Source: Flavobacteriales bacterium
GTDB lineage: Bacteria; Bacteroidota; Bacteroidia; Flavobacteriales_D; Sanyastnellaceae
Assembly (NCBI GenBank): GCA_027491075.1
Contig: JAIXWX010000033.1
Location: forward strand, 1-64,000
Length of the DNA: 64,000 nt
Reading direction: 5' to 3'
This document shows positions 55,855 to 63,333 of this stretch, piece after piece. How positions within the stretch are numbered: the stretch's first letter is position 1; every line of letters begins with the position of its first letter. The position numbers and the translations under genes are program-made. The notes beneath the pieces are model-generated. The model ran no database searches and was not told the DNA's origin. It was given only the letters and a program-made list of their open reading frames with translations.

Positions 55855-56667
55855 TTGCGCGGCCATTTATTTTTTCTTTTTCTGATCGTTTCAGCCCTTT
55901 CTCAAGCACAAGTTGGCGAAGGAGCGCGCGCTTCCGCACTCGCTGGCACTTCAGTTTGTCTTTCTGATGGTTGGTCAGTATTTCATAATCAGGCAGGACT
56001 CGCCCAGATGAAGGGTTGGCAAGTCGGTGCCTTTTTTCAAAATAGATTTTTAGTGGAGAATTTGGGAGACCGAGGCATCTACGGCGCAGGAAAAGTAGGC
56101 GCTGGTGTTTTCGCTGGATCGTATCAAAGTTTTGGAGTTCCTGGATTTAATCAGTCTCGCCTAGGTATTGCTTATGCTATTCCGTTAAATGAAAAATTTT
56201 CTATCGGAGTGCAAACCAATTACCACAGTTTACGCATTGCGGAAGGCTATGGTATTTCGAGAAGTTTTTCAGCAGAAGGTGGAATTATTTATCGCTTAAA
56301 TAATGCACTCATTTTGGGAGCGCATATCGAAAACGTGAATAGGCCCAAATTGTCTGAATTCTCTAACGAACGCATGCCATCCACCATTCGAATAGGTGCT
56401 GGATATATCTTTTCTGAAAAAGTTAAGTTGCTGGGGCAGGTTCAGCAAGAATTGAATCAAAAGTTACAAGTCAGCTCTGGAATAGAATACGATGTAGCAG
56501 AGTCATTGGTGGTTCGGGTTGGAGCTGCTTCACAACCCGGTTTGTGGACCTTAGGGTTTGGTTGGAAGAGCAAGCACATTCGCGCGGATATATCTTCCAC
56601 TTATCACACAATTCTCGGATTCACGCCTCAAATTTCCTTGGCATATAGTTCCGCAGGATTTCAATGA
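55855..56667 (+). CDS. PorV/PorQ-like outer-membrane beta-barrel protein
   Basis: A 270-residue protein with a signal peptide (LFFLFLIVSALSQAQ) and a PorV/PorQ-like start: VGEGARASALAGTSVCLSDGWSVFHNQAGLAQMKGWQVGAFF. Alternating strands to the end suggest a barrel. PorV-type proteins take part in T9SS cargo release, but this is too short to call PorV itself. The start codon is TTG; no ATG would keep the signal peptide. Its stop overlaps the next gene by ATGA. Confidence 0.78.
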   Translation: MRGHLFFLFLIVSALSQAQVGEGARASALAGTSVCLSDGWSVFHNQAGLAQMKGWQVGAFFQNRFLVENLGDRGIYGAGKVGAGVFAGSYQSFGVPGFNQSRLGIAYAIPLNEKFSIGVQTNYHSLRIAEGYGISRSFSAEGGIIYRLNNALILGAHIENVNRPKLSEFSNERMPSTIRIGAGYIFSEKVKLLGQVQQELNQKLQVSSGIEYDVAESLVVRVGAASQPGLWTLGFGWKSKHIRADISSTYHTILGFTPQISLAYSSAGFQ

Positions 56668-58745
56668 GCATTCGGGTAAAAATACTTTTGTGTGTTCTTG
56701 CTATTTCGGCAGGCAACGCCATGTATGGTCAAAGAGAAGATTTAGAAGTTAGTAAGCAGAACATCATCGAACAACGCATTGAGTTGATTGCATCATTGGT
56801 AGATGAAAGTGTTGATCTGGATTACACCAATCTGCTTGAAGATTTCAGTTACTATTTCGAAAACCCTATTGATCTCAACAAAGGTGACTTCGATGCGCTT
56901 CGAGAACTTTACTTGGTAAACGAAGTACAGATCAATGCTCTTCAACGCCACTTAGAAATGTATGGTCCATTAAGGAGCATTTTCGAGCTGCAAAGTGTAA
57001 ATCACTTCGATTTAAATACCATTCGACTCATTCAACCATTCATTACCGTTGGAGCGCCCAATCTTTTAAGCACATTTTCATGGAGAGACTTATGGAAAGA
57101 GGGAAGCCATGATTTGTTTTTGAGATATAGGAGAACCATTCAACAACAAGCAGGTTATTTACCCGATCCTCAAACGAGTGAGGCTCCTGCCTTTCTTGGG
57201 AGTCCAGATTATCTTTTTACACGCTACCGATTTCAATACAAAAAGAACATCATCGCTGGTTTTACTTTAGAAAAAGATGCAGGAGAAAGTTTAGAAAGAG
57301 GGCCTGATTTTTACAGTGCACACCTGTTTATTCGCAACAATACACGTCTTAAAGCATTGGCCATAGGCGATTTTCAAGCACAATTCGGACAGGGACTCAC
57401 TTTTTGGAATGGCTTGGGGTTTGGCAAATCTCCTTTCGTGATGAATACCAAAAGAAACGCGAATGGACTCAGACCCTATACTTCCGTAAATGAAGCGCTT
57501 TTTTTAAGAGGCGGTGGAGCCACCATCAAGTTGGGAAAGTTTGAATTGACTGCATTATATAGCAATAAAAACATCGATGGAAATCGAGTAAACGCTGTAG
57601 ATTCTGCGGCGGTAGACGATGGTTTGGTTGTATCAAGTCTTCTATTAAGCGGTCTGCACCGTACGCCGAATGAATTAGCAGATAAGGGTGCCGTAAACGA
57701 ACAAGTTGGGGCAGGGAATATCAAGTATCAAACACGCACGTTTAGTGCTGGGCTTATTGCATCTCACACTGTATATAGTGCGGCGGTTACCCCAGATCAA
57801 GCGCTGTATCAGATCAATCGCTTTAGTGGAAAAACTGCAACAAACATTGGTCTTGATTATCAAAAGGTCTTTCGTAATTTCAACTTATTTGGTGAAACAT
57901 CGCGCAGTGCAAATGGTGGATTTGCCACATTGAATGGGATTGTTGGCTCTCTTCATCCACGTTTATCGGTGAGCGTCCTGCAACGTTGGTTTAGTGATGA
58001 TTTTCAAACGCGCTACTTCAATGTTTTTAGTGAGAATACCATTCCTCAAAATGAGAGAGGTGTTTTCGCAGGATTTGAAGCCAACATTGCAAAAGGCTGG
58101 AACTTGACTGCCTACACCGATCAGGTGCGTTTCCCATGGCTCAAATTTAGAATTGATGCTCCGAGTCGATTGAATGAGAATTTCATTCAATTGAATTATA
58201 AGCCCGACAAGAAGCAAGATTTCTACGTGCGATACCGCATCAGAGAGCGAAGCATCAATGCTGGAGATGAGATGTCACGTATCGACTTTACTATCCCAGA
58301 ACGCATTCAAGAAATTCGATTGAATGCCATCTATCAACCTCATCCCAATTTACAAATGCGTTCGCGTGCAGAATGGCGCATTTATCAGCGAGAAAATCAA
58401 GGTGTACAAAGGGGGTATCTCGTTTATCAAGATTTTATTTGGAAAAAACAAGGATCCAAAATCAGTTTCAATACCCGTTATGCCATCTTTAATTGTGCTG
58501 ACTTCAATACCAGAATTTGGGCGTATGAGTCGGACGTTTTATTTGCCTTTAGCATTCCCGCCCACAGTGGTTTGGGGACTAGAGCCTACGCCATGATCAA
58601 ATGGGACATCCGCAGAGGCATGGATTTGTGGGTTCGTTATGCCCAGTGGGTTTATACCGATCGTCAGGAAATAGGATCGGGAAATACATTAATTGAAGGG
58701 CAACGAAGAGGGGATTTGACCGTTCAGTTGCGCTATCAATTTTAA
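56664..58745 (+). CDS. Helix-hairpin-helix plus outer-membrane barrel protein
   Basis: A 693-residue protein with a signal peptide (ending AMYGQ). Residues ~60-130 hold two HhH motifs of the ComEA/GspK kind: PIDLNKGDFDALRELYLV and YGPLRSIFELQSVNHFDLNTI. From ~150 to the C-terminus (LTVQLRYQF) it shows the aromatic-rich alternating strands of a beta-barrel. So a periplasmic HhH domain appears joined to an outer-membrane barrel. A role in DNA uptake or substrate docking is speculation. It is translationally coupled to the PorV-like gene. Confidence 0.85.
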   Translation: MSIRVKILLCVLAISAGNAMYGQREDLEVSKQNIIEQRIELIASLVDESVDLDYTNLLEDFSYYFENPIDLNKGDFDALRELYLVNEVQINALQRHLEMYGPLRSIFELQSVNHFDLNTIRLIQPFITVGAPNLLSTFSWRDLWKEGSHDLFLRYRRTIQQQAGYLPDPQTSEAPAFLGSPDYLFTRYRFQYKKNIIAGFTLEKDAGESLERGPDFYSAHLFIRNNTRLKALAIGDFQAQFGQGLTFWNGLGFGKSPFVMNTKRNANGLRPYTSVNEALFLRGGGATIKLGKFELTALYSNKNIDGNRVNAVDSAAVDDGLVVSSLLLSGLHRTPNELADKGAVNEQVGAGNIKYQTRTFSAGLIASHTVYSAAVTPDQALYQINRFSGKTATNIGLDYQKVFRNFNLFGETSRSANGGFATLNGIVGSLHPRLSVSVLQRWFSDDFQTRYFNVFSENTIPQNERGVFAGFEANIAKGWNLTAYTDQVRFPWLKFRIDAPSRLNENFIQLNYKPDKKQDFYVRYRIRERSINAGDEMSRIDFTIPERIQEIRLNAIYQPHPNLQMRSRAEWRIYQRENQGVQRGYLVYQDFIWKKQGSKISFNTRYAIFNCADFNTRIWAYESDVLFAFSIPAHSGLGTRAYAMIKWDIRRGMDLWVRYAQWVYTDRQEIGSGNTLIEGQRRGDLTVQLRYQF

Positions 58746-58780
58746 AAAAAAGAGAAGCCTGTCGTACGACAGGCTTCTCT
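58742..58780. terminator. Terminator with perfect 30-bp palindrome
   Basis: AGAGAAGCCTGTCGT / ACGACAGGCTTCTCT is a perfect 15-bp inverted repeat (58751-58780). A run of T follows on the minus strand, serving the gene at 58817; on the plus strand it follows the HhH-barrel stop. Confidence 0.88.
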
Positions 58781-58816
58781 GGATTTATTTGGGTTAATTA
58801 ATATAGAATTTGACTT

Positions 58817-59155
58817 CTATGTCTTTTGAAATTTAATCGTCTTCACCTTTCCACTATCAGTGGTAATTTGTACAATGTAGATTCCTCGTCTCAAAGATTC
58901 GAGCATATCTAGACGCACCGCTGTGCATTCCTCCCCTCTGGTATCGGGTCTGAATTGCAATACCGTTTTTCCAGTCAAGTCTTTGACTACCAAATTAAAA
59001 CCTTCCGTCATTGGTTCCTCAAACGTAAGAAACGCTTTGGATTCAACTGGGTTCGGTGTAATGGATGCAGTAGTCACTGGATGGCCCGATTGAGCCATGA
59101 GTGCACCGCTTGTAATAAGGGTGGTAAATAAGAAAAGTAAAAGTTTTTCCTTCAT
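58817..59155 (-). CDS. Stand-alone T9SS type A sorting-domain protein
   Basis: A 112-residue protein consisting of a signal peptide (LLLFLFTTLITSGALMAQ) and, after about eight residues, a full type A sorting domain: SITPNPVESKAFLTFEEP, LVVKDLTGKTVLQF, LRRGIYIVQITTDSGKVKTIKFQKT. There is no cargo domain. It has its own promoter and terminator, so it is a real transcription unit rather than a gene fragment, although decay from a longer cargo cannot be excluded. Confidence 0.85.
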   Translation of the reverse strand: MKEKLLLFLFTTLITSGALMAQSGHPVTTASITPNPVESKAFLTFEEPMTEGFNLVVKDLTGKTVLQFRPDTRGEECTAVRLDMLESLRRGIYIVQITTDSGKVKTIKFQKT

Positions 59156-59212
59156 ACCGTAGGTTGTTTCAAATGATCAGACAAATTTCTTGCCTTTATT
59201 TAAAACGGATAA

Positions 59213-59220
59213 CAAATGTA
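59213..59220 (-). promoter_or_regulatory. Promoter -7 element TACATTTG
   Basis: A perfect TAnnTTTG match on the minus strand, ending 57 nt before the ATG of the stand-alone sorting-domain gene. Confidence 0.55.
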
Positions 59221-59250
59221 ATGGTTTCAATCGGAGAATTAAAATATTTG

Positions 59251-59676
59251 TCAGAACACTTTAACAACGGCGAATAGCAAGATTAACGCATAAATAGAAA
59301 TCGTGATAATCAATAGAATTCCATAAAATGTCATTAAACGATAAAAATATCTTATAGACACTTCCAGTTCATCCTTATCCATTGATTCAATGGCGTTCAT
59401 TCCCGTAGTGCTTGCCCTGTAGCCAAAGTACGCAGGTAGAAACCCCAAAAAAACAAACAATAACATTCCCAAAAACAGGATCAACCCTTCCAAATCATTT
59501 CCACGAATCCCTCTTAGAGAAAACAAGGCGCCGAGGACACTCAAGCCCAAAACAACAAATCCAGTAATTGCCATGAATCTCATCCAACGATAAGCTCCGA
59601 AAAGATCAGCTCTAGCATCTGGGGTAAGTTGTAAATTGGAGTTATCTGAAAAATTTTTGTCGAGTGTTTCTTCCAT
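59251..59676 (-). CDS. DUF5362-like membrane protein
   Basis: A 141-residue protein with a soluble N-terminus (residues 1-30) and four membrane helices, the first starting at WMRFMAITGFVVLGLSVLGALF. The layout, with a loop NAIESMDKDELEVSIRYFYRLMTFYGIL, matches DUF5362 proteins of Bacteroidota as I recall them. Function unknown. Confidence 0.72.
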   Translation of the reverse strand: MEETLDKNFSDNSNLQLTPDARADLFGAYRWMRFMAITGFVVLGLSVLGALFSLRGIRGNDLEGLILFLGMLLFVFLGFLPAYFGYRASTTGMNAIESMDKDELEVSIRYFYRLMTFYGILLIITISIYALILLFAVVKVF

Positions 59677-59698
59677 ATTTCGTGTTTTTTTTAAGAGA

Positions 59699-60325
59699 TT
59701 AAGTTGTTTGTACCTGAACCTTTGCTAAAGGATCAAACAAATATACACTTCCGGTGCTTAGTTCGACGCACTGTATTCTCTTTCTAAGCTTGTTGCCCTT
59801 TTTAAAGGATCTCCTTTCTCTCCCATACTTGAATATGGTATTTGCGGGTAACTCATTCAAGATATGAACGTTGTCACTTCTTCGATCATACTTTGTGAGC
59901 GCTGCGAACAGATTGTAATCGCTGTGCGTTGTGGCTCCGGGATCTACTAGGTATCGCTTCAATGGACCCTCAATGTCTGAGGGAAAAACATCTTTTCCAA
60001 TAAAGGGCTTCATGGTGAAACGAAACGACTGCTTCCATTCTTCCCCGTGTGGTTTTATGCGATGACCAAATTCCAAATGTGCTACCAAATGCGCCAGCTC
60101 ATGCATTAAGGTTATCAAGAAAGCATACGGATTTAGATTACCATTTACAGAAATTTCGTGCATTTGTCCCTTCATTCCCGCACGAAAGTCGCCATGCTTC
60201 GTCGATCGAGGTTGTGTGATGGTGAGATGATGCGGATACTTACGCAGCAATTCACATGCGATATCCAAGGAGGATTCAGGCAAAAACCGCTTTAATGCAG
60301 ATTCTAAATCAGTTGATTTTTTCAC
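59699..60325 (-). CDS. SprT-like zinc metalloprotease-fold protein
   Basis: A 208-residue protein with a SprT-like domain: LMHELAHLVAHLEFGHRIKPHGEEWKQ, with the HExxH zinc motif near residue 74 and the downstream His. Bacterial SprT is uncharacterised; the eukaryotic relative Spartan cleaves DNA-protein crosslinks. The start codon is GTG. Its first 17 nt overlap the 3' end of a small lipoprotein gene, so the two are likely coupled. Confidence 0.87.
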   Translation of the reverse strand: MKKSTDLESALKRFLPESSLDIACELLRKYPHHLTITQPRSTKHGDFRAGMKGQMHEISVNGNLNPYAFLITLMHELAHLVAHLEFGHRIKPHGEEWKQSFRFTMKPFIGKDVFPSDIEGPLKRYLVDPGATTHSDYNLFAALTKYDRRSDNVHILNELPANTIFKYGRERRSFKKGNKLRKRIQCVELSTGSVYLFDPLAKVQVQTT

Positions 60326-60461
60326 TTGTCACCTCTCCAGTCCATTGGATTTGATCCTCCCATTTCGGGCAAGTATTGCATCTGTTTTTCTTGTTAGTTT
60401 TACAACCAACCCCCATAACAATACTGGCCAATAAGAGGCAAATAGTAAGAACTCTTTTCAT
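60309..60461 (-). CDS. 50-residue lipoprotein with CxxC motif
   Basis: A small ORF missed by the track. It reads MKRVLTICLLLASIVMGVGC, then KTNKKNRCNTCPKWEDQIQW, and ends SEKIN. The signal peptide ends in a lipobox-like MGVGC with lipid Cys20; the mature 31 residues contain a CxxC pair. It overlaps the start of the SprT-like gene by 17 nt. TATTTTTG ends 4 nt before its ATG. Function unknown; the reading frame, lipobox and promoter support a real gene. Confidence 0.7.
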   Translation of the reverse strand: MKRVLTICLLLASIVMGVGCKTNKKNRCNTCPKWEDQIQWTGEVTSEKIN

Positions 60462-60465
60462 ACTT

Positions 60466-60473
60466 CAAAAATA
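60466..60473 (-). promoter_or_regulatory. Promoter -7 element TATTTTTG
   Basis: A perfect TAnnTTTG match on the minus strand with a TTG about 21 nt upstream; AAGT separates it from the ATG of the small lipoprotein. Confidence 0.55.
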
Positions 60474-60479
60474 ACAAAA

Positions 60480-61244
60480 TCAACGAGACTCTCTCAAGGT
60501 ATCGCGTATTTCCTTCATGAACTCAGAGGGGAAAACAAAGTCATTCAATTCCTGGTTATTGGTGCGGAGAATTTCATTTTTATTACCACTCCACCAAAGT
60601 TGGCCTTGGTAAATAAAGTTGATGTAATCACCAATTTCAATGACCGAATTCATATCGTGAGAAACGACCACCGTAGTGATATTAAACTCATAAGTAATTT
60701 CTCGAATCAAGTTATCAATAACAATAGCTGTTTGCGGATCCAAACCAGAGTTCGGTTCATCGCAAAACAGGTACTTTGGATTCATGGCTATCGCCCTTGC
60801 AATACCCGTTCTCTTCTGCATTCCTCCACTGATTTCACTGGGGTACAGTTTATTCTTTCCCGTAAGATTTACCCGCTGCAAACAGAAGTCCACTCTGTCT
60901 TTTATCTCTGCGGGAGAAAGCTTACTAAACATCTTAAGCGGAAACATGATATTCTCTTCCACTGTCATGGAATCAAAGAGTGCACTTCCTTGAAAGAGCA
61001 TTCCCATTTCCTGTCTTACTGATCTTCTTGACCAACGATCCATGGAGGTGAAATTCCGTTCATCGAAGAGTATCTCCCCCTTATTCACTTCCATCAATCC
61101 AACGATGCATTTGGTCAGTACCGACTTCCCAGATCCTGATCTGCCAATGATGAAATTCACCTTTCCTGGATGAAAATTCACCGTGATGTCTTTCAATACA
61201 TCATTGCCATCAAAGCTTTTCGATATGTTATTTACTTGTATCAA
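60480..61244 (-). CDS. mlaF: ABC transporter ATPase, MlaF type
   Basis: A 254-residue ATPase of the Mla/MCE phospholipid transport system. Walker A is GRSGSGKSV, the Q-loop is MLFQGSALFDSMTVEENI (a MlaF hallmark), the signature is ISGGMQKR, and Walker B is YLFCDEPNSGLDPQ. It overlaps mlaE by ATGA. The substrate-binding MCE protein (MlaD) is not next to it here. Confidence 0.92.
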   Translation of the reverse strand: MIQVNNISKSFDGNDVLKDITVNFHPGKVNFIIGRSGSGKSVLTKCIVGLMEVNKGEILFDERNFTSMDRWSRRSVRQEMGMLFQGSALFDSMTVEENIMFPLKMFSKLSPAEIKDRVDFCLQRVNLTGKNKLYPSEISGGMQKRTGIARAIAMNPKYLFCDEPNSGLDPQTAIVIDNLIREITYEFNITTVVVSHDMNSVIEIGDYINFIYQGQLWWSGNKNEILRTNNQELNDFVFPSEFMKEIRDTLRESR

Positions 61245-61984
61245 AGCAGTAGCAATTGGGTAATGACATAATTAGAGATCATAATGAGGACAATACTATA
61301 TACTACCGCACGCGTAGAACTTTGCCCAACTTCCAACGCCCCTCCCTTTGTATAGTATCCATGGTAGCTGCTTACAGAAGTTATGATGAATGCAAATACC
61401 ACAGACTTAATGAGGGTATAAGAAACTTGAAAGGGCTCGAAATAATATGTAAGACCATATTGATAATCCGTGAGGGAGATAACCCCTGTGCTAACACCTA
61501 TAGCCGCTCCCGCTGAAATCCCGCAGGCCATGGCCAAGATTACCATGAATGGAAAAATAAACATCGCAGCAACAATTTTGGGAAGTATTAGATAACTCGC
61601 TGAATTCACACCCATGATATCCATTGCATCTATCTGCTCTGTGATTCTCATTGTTCCAATTTCAGAAGCAATATTGGAGCCTACTTTCCCGCTTAAGATG
61701 AGACTGACTATCGTAGAACTAAACTCGAGGATCATGGTCTGTCGAGTGGTATAACCGATGGTCCATTTTGGAATCCATCCGCTGTCAATATTGGCAGCAG
61801 TTTGGAGTGTTACTACCGCTCCCATAAACAATGAGAGCAATGCCACAATTCCCAATGATTGAATACCAATTTTATCAATTTCCTCTACAATGAGTTTGCG
61901 ATAAACCTTACCCTTCTCGGGTCTGGTAAACACATTTACCATGAGAATATAGTATCGCCCAATATGTCTGTAGATAGAACTCAT
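61241..61984 (-). CDS. mlaE: MlaE family ABC permease
   Basis: A 247-residue inner-membrane permease of the MlaE family with five to six helices and the hallmark segments LFMGAVVTLQTAANI, SGKVGSNIASEIGTMRITEQIDAMDIMGVNSASYLILPK. With MlaF it moves phospholipids between membranes. TATATTTG ends 5 nt before the ATG, separated by TCAGA, so the operon may start with a leaderless mRNA. Confidence 0.92.
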   Translation of the reverse strand: MSSIYRHIGRYYILMVNVFTRPEKGKVYRKLIVEEIDKIGIQSLGIVALLSLFMGAVVTLQTAANIDSGWIPKWTIGYTTRQTMILEFSSTIVSLILSGKVGSNIASEIGTMRITEQIDAMDIMGVNSASYLILPKIVAAMFIFPFMVILAMACGISAGAAIGVSTGVISLTDYQYGLTYYFEPFQVSYTLIKSVVFAFIITSVSSYHGYYTKGGALEVGQSSTRAVVYSIVLIMISNYVITQLLLL

Positions 61985-61989
61985 TCTGA

Positions 61990-61997
61990 CAAATATA
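61990..61997 (-). promoter_or_regulatory. mlaEF promoter -7 element TATATTTG
   Basis: A perfect TAnnTTTG match on the minus strand, five bases before the mlaE ATG. Confidence 0.6.
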
Positions 61998-62007
61998 AGA
62001 AGTGCTT

Positions 62008-63333
62008 CTATCGAAAGATATTCAATCTTTCAGCATCGAGTCGTAGAAAAATAAAGAGCAACAGTGTGAACCCCATTAGAGAACTTCCACCGTAGCTGAA
62101 GAAAGGCAATGGAATCCCGATAATTGGAGCAAGACCTATGACCATTCCCACATTGATTAATAGGTGCATAAAGAAAATGCTTGCCACACAATAGCCATAA
62201 ACTCTAGAAAACTGAGAGCGCTGTCTTTCAGCCATATTGATAATACGAATAATGAGCAAAACGAAGGTGCCAATGAGCACCAAACTTCCAAAAAACCCCC
62301 ATTCTTCAGCCACCGCGGAAAAAATAAAGTCAGTCCATTGTTCTGGCACATAGTTGTTTTGTGTCATGGGACCTTGAAGATACCCTTGACCAAAAACTCC
62401 TCCAGATCCAACGGTGATTTTCGCCATTTGAGAGTTATAGTCCGCTCCTTCTCTTTCTACAGGCATGGAGAGCATTACATAAATACGCTCGCGGTGGTGT
62501 GATTCAAGAACATTTTCAACAATATAGCTGACAGAAAGAGAAAACAAAAGACTTGCAACAGTGCTTACTGCAATGATCCAGTAAAGCAATTTTCTATTCC
62601 TAGGAACAATAAAGTTTCGAACGAAAACAATTCCCAGAATAGCCAAAATGGTAACGATTACTACCAATAGATAAATTCCATTCTGCTCTCCGAAAAACGG
62701 AAAGTCGATGGTACCGGCGCCGCTCACAATACTTAGTACACCAAATACAATCGCTCCCAGTCCAATAATAAGAACGTTGCCTGATAATCCTTCCCGATAC
62801 ATCACAAAAATGAATGCAACAAATGTCAAAACCGAGCCCACGTCAGGCTGAATTAGAATCAACAAAGCTGGAAATCCGATGATGCCCGCTGCTACTAATC
62901 GTGTTTTCCAATTTTTAAATTTCGCACCTGTACTACTGATGTATTTTGATAAGAGCAATCCGACTCCTATTTTGGAGAACTCTGAAGGCTGAATACCAAA
63001 GGATCCAACTCCAAACCACGCTTTTGCACCGTTTACTTCTTTTCCAACCACCAATACTAAGGCCAATAGCAAGACAAAGAAGCCATAAATGAAAAGCGCG
63101 AGTTTATTGAAGAAATCGCCTTCCATATAAAGCATGACGAGCGCCAAAAAGAAAGAAATCAAGATGAACAAAAACTGACGTCCATATTCTTTAGAAAAGT
63201 CGAAAATGAAAGGATGAGATGCGTCGTATGCCGCGCTGTAAATATTCATCCAACCGAAAAGCACTAAAAAAATATAGATGGAAACCGTAGTCCAATCTAC
63301 CCGAGTCAATGTTATGTTTTGTTGATTCTTCAT
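62008..63333 (-). CDS. rodA: Rod shape-determining protein RodA
   Basis: A 441-residue SEDS-family peptidoglycan glycosyltransferase with about ten membrane helices. NGAKAWFGVGSFGIQPSEFSKIG, IQPDVGSVLTF, NNYVPEQWTDFIFSAVAEEWGF and IGIPLPFFSYGGSSL are signature segments. It polymerises glycan strands for elongation with PBP2, encoded just upstream with a 4-nt overlap. It is longer than E. coli RodA (370) owing to extra membrane segments in the middle, as in other Bacteroidota. Confidence 0.95.
   Translation of the reverse strand: MKNQQNITLTRVDWTTVSIYIFLVLFGWMNIYSAAYDASHPFIFDFSKEYGRQFLFILISFFLALVMLYMEGDFFNKLALFIYGFFVLLLALVLVVGKEVNGAKAWFGVGSFGIQPSEFSKIGVGLLLSKYISSTGAKFKNWKTRLVAAGIIGFPALLILIQPDVGSVLTFVAFIFVMYREGLSGNVLIIGLGAIVFGVLSIVSGAGTIDFPFFGEQNGIYLLVVIVTILAILGIVFVRNFIVPRNRKLLYWIIAVSTVASLLFSLSVSYIVENVLESHHRERIYVMLSMPVEREGADYNSQMAKITVGSGGVFGQGYLQGPMTQNNYVPEQWTDFIFSAVAEEWGFFGSLVLIGTFVLLIIRIINMAERQRSQFSRVYGYCVASIFFMHLLINVGMVIGLAPIIGIPLPFFSYGGSSLMGFTLLLFIFLRLDAERLNIFR

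Noticed and set aside
55850-55857. AACCTTTG as a promoter of the PorV-like gene
   Set aside because: It overlaps the TTG start codon itself, so a transcript starting downstream would lack the start and the signal peptide.
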